Shown here: piece after piece, positions 11,174 through 23,371 of the stretch
How positions within the stretch are numbered: the first letter of the stretch is position 1
How the letters are laid out: every line of letters begins with the position of its first letter
Assembly: GCF_000006565.2 (NCBI RefSeq)
Contig: NC_031475.1
Coordinates: forward strand, 765,535 to 829,534
DNA length: 64,000 nt
DNA from: Toxoplasma gondii ME49
Taxonomy: Eukaryota; Apicomplexa; Conoidasida; Eucoccidiorida; Sarcocystidae
Direction of reading: 5' to 3'
Translations under genes and position numbers: made by a program
Notes under the pieces: generated by a model
The model's database searches: none
The model's input: the letters and a program-made list of their open reading frames with translations, nothing else
Told to the model about the DNA's origin: nothing

Positions 11174-14100
11174 TTGCGACTCTAGCGGGAGAAACACGAC
11201 GTGCAAGATAAGTTTTTCTTACGCGGAAAACAATAATCGGCACGCGAGACCGGAGTGGACGGCGCCACAGGGCACAAGGACGCATGAAGAACAACAGGGG
11301 AAAAACCAGCAAAAGCGTCATTTGACGGTTGTGACACTGAGACAGCTGTTGCCTTTGCCTGTCGGGCAATCTGAGTAGCTAAACAGTAACCGTCATTGGG
11401 ATGGATGTACACCGGGAGCGTTTGACAGATGCTGCAGAAACCTGCCGGATAGCGGCCTCCCTGGTTCGAGACGTAAACAGGGTGCATCAGCTCTCCTTTT
11501 GGAAGGAAAAGAGTCAGTCACACTACGTGTATGCGGCTGGCAGAATGGAAATGTGGTTCAGTGGTTCTTAGAAGAAAATCGGCTTCTGAACGACGAGAAA
11601 TCCAAGAGAACAGACGCGCTTGGATGGACGTCCTGGGTGACGCTGCCTTTGGAAGACATTTTCGGGAATAAATGAAACGCACTGAGTACACAAAGAAATA
11701 GGCGAACCACTGTGACGAGCTGCATCCTATTCATTTACTACAGAAATGGAGATTTCGCTTCAAAGTCGCAGACAAGAAGGACTCGCGCCTTTGCGAAAGA
11801 GCCCTGAGAAGAACCCTCAGTGGCCGTTGGAAAACAGTACTTGGTAGGTCGTTTCAGACAGTGCATTGGCGTCAGTCTTGAATCGAGACGCTTTTCAAAG
11901 GTCAGTGTTTCCCAGGAGGGCAAAAATCTAAAACGAAGTGTCTCCAAGCAAGCGTTTATTTCGAATCGATTTCTGCGGGAACTCAGAGAGCTATCTGAAC
12001 GGCTGCTGCATGCGCAGTAAAGTCGGAACCACGGTCCGGCGTAACAGGATCGTTCAGCGGGGACTGCCAGGAATAAAAGCAGCTAAAACGACTCTTTCAA
12101 GCCGTTGTTATTTTCATTTGCCACGTTCATTCGGTGTTCCTTACATGGGGGAGCGCTGAGAAAGCTCGACGTGCTCTGGGTGGCCATGTCTGTGTGTGTG
12201 CATCATGGTGACTCAAAATTTGACCCTTGTGAGCATAGTTGAACAGCCGCGAGTGGGAACCTGGCAGAGTATTTCGGAACAGAGCATGTGCAGAAGAAGC
12301 AGAGTAATCCACGCAGCGCTCGCGTGTTAGAGCAGTTCTTCAGTTTAGTTGTATACTGTTGCTATATAGAGTGAAATGATGTCGCCTGTGTAGGGAAACA
12401 CGATTGTTACCACCCAACTGTGTGTGTGTGTGTGTGACTCCAAAATCAACCCAGTTGACAAGTGTCTTTTCCTGCCGGCGTTGTAGAGTGTGGCGCTAAA
12501 GTTGTTCAGGCGAGGTTGTTAGGGAGTTGTCCTTCCTGGCACATAGCGACTTCGATGGTTTAAGTGTGGAAACTGTGGAATTCTAGCTCGCGGAAAAGAA
12601 AGATGGAGTTGCCTCGCAAATGGTGTTGCGGCCGCCGCTGTGTGGTGGCATACCGCCCACAGTGGAGTCAGTTTACAAAGAGAGCTGTGTCGAGCAAACG
12701 CGGCAAAACAGTGTGTGTACGCGGTACATATGGATATGTGCCAGGAGAAGGATGATCCGCATATCGGGTACAATGACTAATGAAGCCGTCATGATAGCGT
12801 CGTGCGGTACTGGTAGTCAAATTATCGCCCAGACAAAAGGAAATCGCTGGGCAACAACAGGGCAGTGGAAGCGCTAACGAGAATACTTTTGCAGCAACAA
12901 TGCCAGTGGTCGCAAGAAAGTAAATCTGAACCAGCGAACTTCAGCTTACCGAGGCACTGACAGAGCTGCTCTGTAATGTAAATGTTAGAGTTCGAACAAA
13001 CCTGTTAAAACGTTACCAAGCCGAAAAATTTGAAAGACCCGCTTGTATAGACGTTCTTCGTCGGAAAAGACAATGTGTCGTCTTCCCTGTGAAGCAGCAC
13101 AGTGAATACACTCGCTGGCGAGACGTCCATGATACTGGCAGCCGTTCTTCGTGTTTGCGTGATAGGGGCGCAGCCATGGAATTGGTCAAGAGCAGACTAA
13201 CGCATCTGGAGTTACCGAGGTCCTTTAAGCTATCAAGAAAGGAGTGTGCTTACTTTTTTTTGAGCTGAGGGTCTTGTTTTGACCCAGAAAAGCAAGCGGG
13301 AAGGGAGCACCTCAGAGGTTGACTGGTCAGTAGCAGCCCTATCCATTCGGCAGCCAAAGCCAGGCCTGGAATGTCCATTTGAGCTCTTTCGATTTGTGTA
13401 GGTACCCGCATTACATCAAACTTACGGAATGCATCCACTTTCCCGCCTTCTGTTTTTCTGTCACTCTCCACCTCGGGGCAGATGATGCCAAGACGGTGGG
13501 AATGTTCTTGCATGACTTCAAAGTCGCAGGGGACTGTGTGATCCAGCCCATCCTAGAGCGCTCACTTATCAGAGCAGTCGTCGACTTTGGAGCGGATAAT
13601 TTGTTGACACTGAGGTAAAAGCCGTCATTGGCCACACATTACCTGAAGATACTGCTGTTGGCAGGTGCGGTTTCGTTCCTGGGATAGATGTCAAAAGGTT
13701 TCCACAATTGCCAAGTGGACGAAACCGGCTTCCTTTACGAGGCGGTGTGCCTTTTTTCTGCATCGTAGAGACAAACGCAAGTCTGCACGTTGTTCCCCAC
13801 TTTCAGCTATCTCCCCCAAACAACGTACCAACTGCGATGCAACTGGTTTCGTGGTAGAACCAGTTTGCTTGCTTGAACATACTTCTCAGTGGAGTGTCCG
13901 TGTCGGCTATAATCTCCGGCAACAGCGTTGGGCTTCGTTCGATTCCCAGCAGCTGAATTCCTCATTCCGCCGCATTTTGGGGGGCAGGAGTCGTCCCTCA
14001 CTCTGTTGACGCGTTTCTGTTGGTTGGTCGTCGTTTTTTGGGGCACGTGTCAGTTGTCCATGCGCCGAGGCGGGTATGAGGCGAGTGCTCGTTGGTTAGA

Positions 14101-14577
14101 GTGCGTACTCCAATTCTCTGAATTGCTTTATCTCGTCCCAGTTTGCGGACGTGTCGGGCCATCAGCGGCCTTGTTGTCTGTACTTGCGTCGTTTTCGGTC
14201 CAAGCAATCACCGTTGTGGTTTTCCCGGTCCGCACGACTTTGCTGGGTTTCCCAGGCGGTCTTCATTGTCTGCATGTTTTCTCCATGTTTGTCATGCCGA
14301 GAGGGACTGGTCGAGGTTACTCTACTGCACTCGTTTGAAGGCATACGAAGTGTTGATTACGCATTGGTTTCTGTTGTTATTTTGAGTATTCGCATGCACG
14401 CCTTTTCTGATCTGTGTGTTTGGTGCGCGTCTCTAACCTATAAAGTCAAGCGAAGAATCTATTGAAAGCACGACGAGAAGGAAATCGCGCGCTTGGCGTA
14501 TGCCTCTTCAGCACCCTCTTCAGCCTTGTCAGGTTTAGATATTTTGCTACTGGCTGCTTTATTTGCTCGCCATCCTG
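11174..14577. other. Divergent intergenic region, CSB gene / citrate synthase
   Basis: 3.4 kb between two start codons that point away from each other, so it should hold the promoters and 5' leaders of both genes. I see only short open frames with no family signature, no tRNA-like fold and no long repeat. A (GT)n run is at about 12420-12436. A 79-codon plus-strand frame at 13379-13618 has a coding-like residue mix but no convincing start, homology or splice partner. Confidence 0.5.
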
Positions 14578-17500
14578 ATGGCGGCTGCCGCTAGAACCGG
14601 TCTGCCTCTCCTCCGCACACAGACATTCCACGCCCGGCCTCAAGCCCTCGAACTCTTGCGAGCGATCCCACTGCACAACCTACAGCTTTCAACTTGCCTC
14701 AAAACGAATTATTCTTTGATCGGACAATTTAATAGCGCTTCTTGTCACTGGAGAAAATCCAAAGTTAACTCGGGTCATCCCGTTCACTGGCATTCATATC
14801 CAGCACCAGCAAGTCTGCTTCCTGCATTTGCAGTTCATCCGCTCTGCTCGGCGACACAAGGAGTATCAGGTTCGACTCGGAAGTGGTCGGGTAGCGGTGC
14901 TCCTAGCCGTTCCCAGTCTGGTGTGCACGTGCCTACAGCACCGTCAGACTGCGCGTTTTCCCCCGACTGGCGTTCGGTGTGCTGTTCCCAAACGTTCAGT
15001 GCCGTGAGCACTACCACGTTGGAAAGGCAAATTACCAAAGAAAATTCCAAAAACGGGATAGAATGCCTGAACGCTGAGTCTGAGAACTGTTTCGGATTCG
15101 CTTTGCTTTTGAGGCACCGTTGTGGCTTACATTCCGGATCTGTCGATCCTCCGCTCTGCAGCCTTACCCGGAGGAAACCCACGTGGCAACGACAAACGAC
15201 AGCGTTTCTAAGCTCCACAATGGCGAGACAACCACTTGAAACGTCATACGAACAACGCAAGGACTCAGAGTTTTCTCCTGGGTTAGAAGGAGTCGTTGCG
15301 GGAGAATCGGCCATTTCAAGTGTTGGACCGGCCAGTTTAGCAGGTGAGTCAAGAAGCCACCGAGTAAATCCAACTTGCGTGTGTTTTCGTCTCTGTCCAA
15401 AGGGAAGAACGCGGTGACACTTGGAGCGTTTTCATGGTCGACTGTCATGTTTCTTCACCCGTGCTTTCTCGTTTAGAGTAACTCGCACATCTCGAATAGT
15501 GTTTTCCTATCGGAAGTACAGAGCAAGTCTCCTTCGTCTGCCTCATCCTCTTCTGAGCATGTATATATATAAATAGTATGCGTACTTATAGGAGCACTGA
15601 TACATGTGTGAAAGGGCTGTTTCTAGTTTGGGAGTAAAGGTGTATAACCGAGTGTAAAAGCTCAGAGGTGGCGCCCAAGACTGTGGCATCCTACGCGAAG
15701 GCCACAGCATTGCCAGGTAGCACGAACGTGAGGTGATTATTTCGTCCGGATGTCTTTTTCGCATTCTTTGACGCAGGCCTGACATATCGAGGATATCGCA
15801 TCGATGACCTGACTGAGAAAGCGACCTTCGAGGAAGTCGTGTTTCTGTTGTTGCACGATCGACTACCTACGAAGCAGGAATTGGATGCTCAGCACCAGGA
15901 ACTTGTTCTAGCTCGTAGACTACCGCCTAGCCTTAAAGCATGCCTCGAGTACTTCCCCAAAAATTCACACCCTATGGTAATTATTCGGGAGAAACGCAGA
16001 AGGACGAGCATGCCGTATTCTTAGACTGCAAATTGATGTCTTTGAAGCTGGGTGAACGGCGTCTCTTTCCACTTTAGAAGTCGCCCTGCCATTTCACAAG
16101 TCAGATGCCGCAGATTGTCCTCCCACGAAAGCATCTTTTCGTCTGCTCGAGTTGAGTCTTGAGGAGTCTCCTAAGATGCAACTCAGGACTTCTGGGTGAA
16201 GCCTCTGCGGTTGAAAATACCAATTTTACTTTGAGAAATCGTGTATCGTGGATGACAAATGGAGTGATACCGTGCACGCACTGTGAGATTTTCGCTCCCT
16301 TCGTCGGTGCGCTCGTCTTGTTCTATTAGAATAAAGAAACTGGCTTTCTACTTTGTCCTGTTGGGGCACGTGCCCACTCACACAATATGGTTACCTCACA
16401 GATTCTCGCTGTGACCCACCGCCCCCCGGCCATGGTTGTTTTCGTGCGTCGGTAACAGACACTATCTGACGCCGATATCTAAATTGTGTTTGTGCGTATT
16501 CATACCGCGTGTATATGATGTGCTACTATGCATACAGATCTGGTTATCGATCGGAAAAACTTAAGATCGTGAAGGTACACGTACACGTGTGGCTGTATGT
16601 AGTCGATATGTACGTAGTCGTGCACGCCAGCATTTTTGTTCATTCGTTTTCGTTTTATGTGAACGCTCGGCATTCACGTCCTCTCTGCAGACCCGTTCTC
16701 GTCGAGGCTTCTATCAACAGCAACTCCACTGTGTCCCTTATTCGTCGCTCCCTTCATTTGTATGGCTCAGGATGTCGTGAGGACCGGCTGCTCGATGATG
16801 GGGATGCTCGAACAAGAAAATGCTCCTCCAGACCAACAAGCGAAGGTGGGTCTTGATGTCAAGTCGAAGTCGAAAAAGAAAACTCTCACCAATTTGTGAC
16901 GTTTCGTTTTCCGGTGCCTACTACAAATGGCGGTTTGGATACAGAACCAAGGTGAAGACTAGAGTTGCCTGACGATGTCGTAATGTTGCACCTTCCCCCG
17001 ACGCGTTTGTTCGTAGGCTTTCCCGTGTCAGTCTGACTCACCATGGGCAGGAGGCATGGCCTTGTCGCCTGCTTTTTCCCCCTGTTCTTTTTCTCTTTTT
17101 CCTGTTAGGACTTAACGATCTTCTTGAAGAGATCTACAGGAGCATGCGCCATCTTCGTTTGGAGCGGATAGAAGTGTGTTCTGTGAAAAATCCAAGTGTC
17201 AAGAAACTCAACTCCAGCACTTTCACTAGCGGTTCAGCATGTGAGTGTCTGTCGTGATGGCAGCGTTTCCCGAATTTAGTCATACGCCTGCAGCGTGAGC
17301 CTCTGGCATCGCTTGCTTTCGGGCTTTTTGTTTGCTTCAGATAGGCCTCAGACTCATAGGAATGTACAGTAGCATGTTGCTCTACTGGTATCACTACGCC
17401 CATCACGGGATACGAATATGCGAGGAAACTGATCCAGCGGACTCCGTTGCCGCCCATTTCCTAAAGCTTTTAAATCAGCACAGCTCCGGCGTAAGACGGC

Positions 17501-20014
17501 TGACTGGATTTTTCTGTTATACTGATATCGTCTGTACCAAGTCTTTGTTCGCAGAAGACGTGTCTTTTTTTGCAAAAACCACGACCCTGTGCGAACCCAG
17601 AGGGAAAATTGCACGCATACGTGTGTCCTTACCTTTACGGATTTGTGTAAGAAAAGCTAGATGGTGTTCGCCACTTGTTCCGGGACTAGTTTGTCACCTG
17701 TTCATGCACTAGGCAGTCTCTTTTGAAGCGAGTGCAACCCTGAGCTTCGCGTCTTCTGGTGTCGAGTTGTTTGTGTGGGAATGGGCGTATGTACTACCGT
17801 GGAGACAGATGGGTCTGGGGGGCTACAGGTATTACAAACCTCCTTTGTCATGTTCCAAGTTTGGTACAGGTGGTACTTGTACGATCCTTCGTACCGGATG
17901 TAACATTAAAAATTCTTCAAATGGCCACGCAAAAGAACAGCGTCGGACTCCATGTGTTTTTTAAGGCGTGTGAAGATGCGCCTGTAGGCTGCAAAGCAGT
18001 AAAACCGACCTGTTGTTAGCTTGCCATCTGTCGCTGGTATTCCATCAAGAAAGGCGATAACGAGCTGTTTCGTGATTCTGTGGCTTTGCCTGCTTGCCTT
18101 TTCTTGTGCTTTTTTCCAGCCGCACCCTCTCGAAGTGAAGGCCGTTGATATTTCCCTCATTCTTTACGCGGAACATGATTTCAACGGTGAGATATCTGCT
18201 ATTTGGATCACTGAACCCTACTACAAGGGAGAGTTATGCAAGTGCCTGTGCACAGAAACGGAGTTCGAAACGATGCCACAAACGACGCTACGTCCATAAA
18301 CTCGGTAAACATATATATATATATATATATATATATCCGGGACGGCGTATTTTGTGGCGACAAAAAAGGACGCCGTTTTTTTAAGGACGTGTGTTTACCC
18401 GATTCCGCTTCGATTCTGCGCAGCATCCACTTTCGCAGCTCGAGTAACCGCAGCCACACGGTCCGATATCTACAGCGCAATCTGCAGCGCCATCGGGACT
18501 CTGAAGGGGCCTCTCCACGGCGGCGCCAATGAGGCGGCGATTATGTTCTTGAGAAAACTGCGAGACATGCAACAAGCCGATCAAGAAGTGAGTGTCTGTC
18601 GCTGGGTGAAATTGAAGTGAACGGGGAGAAGACAAGCAGTTAGCGTTCAACCAGTCAGCAACACCACAGAAGAACGACAGCTCTTTGCTTCGGCGATGAT
18701 CCGTTCGTGTTGTTACTCGACGGGTCCCTGTGCTCCAAGCTCGCTTTCTCGTACGCAACACTGGGTGTCCCGGAGATGAAAGGATTCCACGATCCAGTCA
18801 GGCATTCGCATAACTGGAGGTGCGACCGCGAAGTTAACACAGTGTAAACAGGCAAGAACACATGCATATTTTCACGCACAGCTTGTAGACACACACATGT
18901 AGATTCATAGGTGAGTGTGTGTGTGCATGGGTTGACGTAGGATTGTACACGGAGTTTGTTGCGGGGTGGTTTTTTCAGCTTGAATCGATCTGGCGCCATC
19001 ATGAGAGGGTTATGGGGTTTGGTCACCGCCTGTACAAGGAAGGCGACCCTCGCTCTCACATCATGATGAAGGTGGCGCTCGACCTTGCCCAGAATGCGCC
19101 GAAAAAGGACCCCAATCTTGTACAGATTGCTCAGCATATCGAGGAGAGAATGGAGAAGGAGAAACACTTGCCGGCGAATGTAGACTTCCCCTGCGCCCTT
19201 GCCTACCATCAGTACGAGCAAAGAATGCCGCCGCGTCTTTCCAGCCCCTATCCATAGGCATAGATAGATAGATACAAATATGTATAGAAATAGATAGAGA
19301 TAGAGAGAGATAGAGAGGTAGAGATAGAGAGGTAGAGATAGAGAGGTAGAGATAGATAGATTAGATGGATAGATTAGATGGATAGGTAGATAGATGCGCA
19401 CACGTGTAGTCCCTCAAAGGAAAAGGGGCTCCTAAACGCTTATGCAAGCAAAATCGCCAGTGTGTACATGGTAAAAATGTACCTTCTCTGTCAAGGGGCA
19501 GCCCCATATCTGTCTTTTTGCATTGCATCTAAATATACATTGATAAGTTTGAACACACAAAGAGATTGGGGTCGAGCTGGACGTTTGTACGCGTATGGTA
19601 TTACACGTCCACGGGCGGTTGAAGGGTCGCCATTCCCTTCTGTTAGTTTGTTGCCCAATCGGTAGTACTCATCGGTATAGATTTACGCACACAGAGTTGT
19701 ATATGCGTCGGCATTTGCCGATCCACGATTCTATACATCCTCGTGTGTGTGTGTATCTGGATACAATCATGTGAAGGAGTTCGCGTTTGGGTTCTCTGCG
19801 TTTCAGGTGCGGCATTCCGACAGACTTGTATACGCCGCTGTTTGTGCTAGCTCGCACTGCAGGGTGGACCGCACACATCATGGAGCAGCGTGCCAACAAC
19901 AGGCTGATTCGGCCTGTTTCTCACTATGTGGGACCTCCCGTTCGACCATTCCCCTCTTTCGAAGAACGCGAAAAACTAGCCAACCCTTCTGAGCAGTCCA
20001 GAAGTCGGCTCTAA
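14578..20014 (+). CDS. Citrate synthase / 2-methylcitrate synthase family, eight exons
   Basis: Condenses acetyl-CoA or propionyl-CoA with oxaloacetate. Exons: 14578-15343, 15777-15976, 16771-16845, 17341-17490, 18120-18186, 18424-18587, 18979-19211, 19807-20014. All phases agree and the total of 1,863 bp gives 620 residues. Signatures in order: [12 protein letters not shown] at the exon 1-2 join, HPMDVVRTG across exons 2-3, [20 protein letters not shown] with a catalytic His at ~451, [15 protein letters not shown] with the second His at ~490, and [18 protein letters not shown] with HIMEQRANN near the C-terminus. The last part resembles PrpC-type more than animal mitochondrial citrate synthases. 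About 250 residues precede the enzyme core. They start Ala/Arg-rich, consistent with a mitochondrial presequence. An in-frame ATG at 15220 is a shorter alternative start. Substrate preference cannot be read from the sequence. Confidence 0.93.
18310..18336. repeat. (TA)n microsatellite in citrate synthase intron
   Basis: Pure (AT)n in the intron between exons 18120-18186 and 18424-18587. Confidence 0.9.
19258..19396. repeat. GATA/GAGATA minisatellite in citrate synthase intron
   Basis: Runs of ATAGATAG, then GAGATAGAGAGGTA units repeated several times, then TTAGATGGATAG units, in the last intron, starting about 45 bp after the 19211 donor. The unit changes stepwise along the tract. Confidence 0.85.
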
Positions 20015-20052
20015 CTTTACACATATACTTACCATTACACGAATCCGCCCTC

Positions 20053-22448
20053 TTTGTCGGTCCACCTAGGCACAGTCAGGCAGCGATCTAGATCGCCTCT
20101 GGGTCTAGGATTTTGTCCGGTTTCTTCTGGGGGGATGAAACTGGAATTGCATGCGTCTGTTCGTGCTCAGTGCTTCATATTGGCGGGGCACAGCTCGCCC
20201 ACAAATGACGCCACATGCATCATCGCACAAGCAGATGCATACGTGTGTGCTACAGTTCTGTTTGTCGGTCCACCTAGGCACAGTCAGGCAGCGATCTAGA
20301 TCGCCTCTGGGTCTAGGATTTTGTCCGGTTTCTTCTGGGGGGATGAAACAGGAATTGCATGCGTCTGTTCGTGCTCAGTGCTTCATATTGGCGGGGCACA
20401 GCTCGCCCACAAATGACGCCACATGCATCATCGCACAAGCAGATGCATACGTGTGTGCTACAGTTCTGTTTGTCGGTCCACCTAGGCACAGTCAGGCAGC
20501 GATCTAGATCGCCTCTGGGTCTAGGATTTTGTCCGGTTTCTTCTGGGGGGATGAAACAGGAATTGCATGCGTCTGTTCGTGCTCAGTGCTTCATATTGGC
20601 GGGGCACAGCTCGCCCACAAATGACGCCACATGCATCATCGCACAAGCAGATGCATACGTGTGTGCTACAGTTCTGTTTGTCGGTCCACCTAGGCACAGT
20701 CAGGCAGCGATCTAGATCGCCTCTGGGTCTAGGATTTTGTCCGGTTTCTTCTGGGGGGATGAAACAGGAATTGCATGCGTCTGTTCGTGCTCAGTGCTTC
20801 ATATTGGCGGGGCACAGCTCGCCCACAAATGACGCCACATGCATCATCGCACAAGCAGATGCATACGTGTGTGCTACAGTTCTGTTTGTCGGTCCACCTA
20901 GGCACAGTCAGGCAGCGATCTAGATCGCCTCTGGGTCTAGGATTTTGTCCGGTTTCTTCTGGGGGGATGAAACAGGAATTGCATGCGTCTGTTCGTGCTC
21001 AGTGCTTCATATTGGCGGGGCACAGCTCGCCCACAAATGACGCCACATGCATCATCGCACAAGCAGATGCATACGTGTGTGCTACAGTTCTGTTTGTCGG
21101 TCCACCTAGGCACAGTCAGGCAGCGATCTAGATCGCCTCTGAGTCTAGGATTTTGTCCGGTTTCTTCTGGGGGGATGAAACAGGAATTGCATGCGTCTGT
21201 TCGTGCTCAGTGCTTCATATTGGCGGGGCACAGCTCGTCCACAAATGACGCCACATGCATCATCGCACAAGCAGATGCATACGTGTGTGCTACAGTTCTG
21301 TTTGTCGGTCCACCTAGGCACAGTCAGGCAGCGATCTAGATCGCCTCTGAGTCTAGGATTTTGTCCGGTTTCTTCTGGGGGGATGAAACTGGAATTGCAT
21401 GCGTCTGTTCGTGCTCAGTGCTTCATATTGGCGGGGCACAGCTCGCCCACAAATGACGCCACATGCATCATCGCACAAGCAGATGCATACGTGTGTGCTA
21501 CAGTTCTGTTTGTCGGTCCACCTAGGAACAGTCAGGCAGCGATCAAGATCGCCTCTGAGTCTAGGATTTTGTCCGGTTTCTTCTGGGGGGATGAAACAGG
21601 AATTGCATGCGTCTGTTCGTGCTCAGTGCTTCATATTGGCGGGGCACAGCTCGCCCACAAATGACGCCACATGCATCATCGCACAAGCAGATGCATACGT
21701 GTGTGCTACAGTTCTGTTTGTCGGTCCACCTAGGAACAGTCAGGCAGCGATCAAGATCGCCTCTGAGTCTAGGATTTTGTCCGGTTTCTTCTGGGGCGGC
21801 GAAACAGGAATTGCATGCGTCTGTTCGTGCTCAGTGCTTCATATTGGCGGGGCACAGCTCGCCCACAAATGACGCCACATGCATCATCGCACAAGCAGAT
21901 GCATACGTGTGTGCTACAGTTCTGTTTGTCGGTCCACCTAGGCACAGTCAGGCAGCGATCTAGATCGCCTCTGGGTCTAGGATTTTGTCCGGTTTCTTCT
22001 GGGGGGATGAAACAGGAATTGCATGCGTCTGTTCGTGCTCAGTGCTTCATATTGGCGGGGCACAGCTCGCCCACAAATGACGCCACATGCATCATCGCAC
22101 AAGCAGATGCATACGTGTGTGCTACAGTTCTGTTTGTCGGTCCACCTAGGCACAGTCAGGCAGCGATCTAGATCGCCTCTGAGTCTAGGATTTTGTCCGG
22201 TTTCTTCTGGGGGGATGAAACAGGAATTGCATGCGTCTGTTCGTGCTCAGTGCTTCATATTGGCGGGGCACAGCTCGTCCACAAATGACGCCACATGCAT
22301 CATCGCACAAGCAGATGCATACGTGTGTGCTACAGTTCTGTTTGTCGGTCCACCTAGGCACAGTCAGGCAGCGATCTAGATCGCCTCTGAGTCTAGGATT
22401 TTGTCCGGTTTCTTCTGGGGGGGCGAAACAAGGATTGCGCGCTTCTGT
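20053..22448 (+). repeat. 208-bp tandem array: 11 full units plus a partial 12th
   Basis: Units begin at 20053, 20261, 20469, 20677, 20885, 21093, 21301, 21509, 21717, 21925 and 22133. A partial unit starts at 22341 and decays after about 100 bp. Complete units are nearly identical. The visible variants are GGGTCTAGG/GAGTCTAGG, CGCCCAC/CGTCCAC, AAACTGG/AAACAGG, and a paired change (GGAACAG plus GATCAAGATC) found only in units 8 and 9. Each unit has a CCTAGG, a 14-bp palindrome GCGATCTAGATCGC (broken in units 8-9) and one TGCATGCG box. The array starts 39 bp after the citrate synthase stop codon, so it probably lies in that gene's 3' UTR or immediate flank. 208 is not a multiple of three, so the open frames in it are by-products. 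Confidence 0.97.
20148..20155 (+). promoter_or_regulatory. TGCATGCG box, recurring every 208 bp
   Basis: The first copy in the array is at 20148-20155. The same octamer recurs at +208 steps through unit 11 (about 22228-22235) and is lost in the decayed unit 12 (TTGCGCGC). It matches the (T/C)GCATGC(G/A) element that I recall being described upstream of Toxoplasma ribosomal-protein genes and that is typical of ApiAP2 binding. Function here is inference. Confidence 0.5.
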
Positions 22449-23071
22449 ACGTGTCGGGGCTTTAGTGTTTTGTTGGGGATGCGATTCAACGGCTCATGGT
22501 TATTTTTTTTTATTGAGAAGCAGAGTTGGGTTTTTGAACAGGAGACAATGACACTTTATCTAATCAGTCTGAGGTTGGCGTCCTCCAGGGAAAGCTTTTC
22601 CTTGCTAGTGTACTGTTCGACGTGGGCGTCTCTTGTAGGGCTTGGATACCGGATCTCCTTGTTCAGAAGTACAATCTCGGCTACCTTTTTTCTCACGGAA
22701 TGAGTCTGATTTAGCTCCATCGACACTTCACACAACGCGCTACGACGCCAATACATATCCACATAAATATGTTCACATCTGTAGGTGCCCGTCCTCTAAA
22801 ACATACCCTAATACATACATATCTATACCTAATATATATATACATATACGTGTCTATGTGCATATGTATGTGAAGTAATACGTGGAGTGTCCGGGCATGT
22901 GAGCCAGAATCACTGGAAGCCTCCAAAGTTCACGAGCACCAAGAAGGCGTGACTTTTCAAAAGAGGTTTGTGTGCCCTTGAATGCCATAGCTGAAACAAA
23001 GGAACGGAGTAATATTTAAGAAAGCGCTCCTCAAAACGATGGAGAGTACACCCCAGATCAAGAGAATAAAC

Positions 23072-23102
<31 letters not shown>

Positions 23103-23148
23103 GCACATGTAAACACGCAACTATCACATAACCGTACAGTTGCACATA

Positions 23149-23190
<42 letters not shown>

Positions 23191-23371
23191 TGGCCTCAGA
23201 TATACGTACACGTGTGTCTGTGTGCGTGTCAAGTACATTTCCAGATAGGAAAAGTCAGTTTTTTTCGCGATCTCTCACAGAGACGTCTCGATAAGATCGG
23301 TTGTCGCTGTCGGCGTCTCACAGGGGTGGACCCAAGTATCTGCGGAATCCCGACCCTGTTCCTCGGGCTCC
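22449..23371. other. 3' flank between citrate synthase array and the next gene
   Basis: Convergent 3' region. It has two (TA)n microsatellites (23071-23103 and 23151-23187) and TACATA/ATATAC-rich sequence at 22800-22880. A 68-codon minus-strand frame (22556-22762) has a protein-like composition but no splice partner or recognisable family. I see nothing else. Confidence 0.5.
23151..23187. repeat. (TA)n microsatellite
   Basis: Uninterrupted (TA)n between the citrate synthase array and the 3' end of the minus-strand serine-rich gene. A sister tract is at 23071-23103. Confidence 0.9.

Noticed and set aside
17108..17230. Possible extra citrate synthase exon after CCTGTTAG at 17108
   Set aside because: Its translation does not fit the enzyme, and exons 16771-16845 and 17341-17490 already join in phase to give a continuous family match.
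20053..22448. CRISPR array
   Set aside because: Units are 208 bp, directly abutting, with no variable spacers and no cas genes, and the genome is eukaryotic.
20151..22551. A family of identical 118-codon (two 157-codon) plus-strand frames repeated every 208 bp
   Set aside because: They shift frame with each unit because 208 is not a multiple of three, begin at the internal TGCATGCG, and simply reflect the tandem repeat. No sign of a real protein family.
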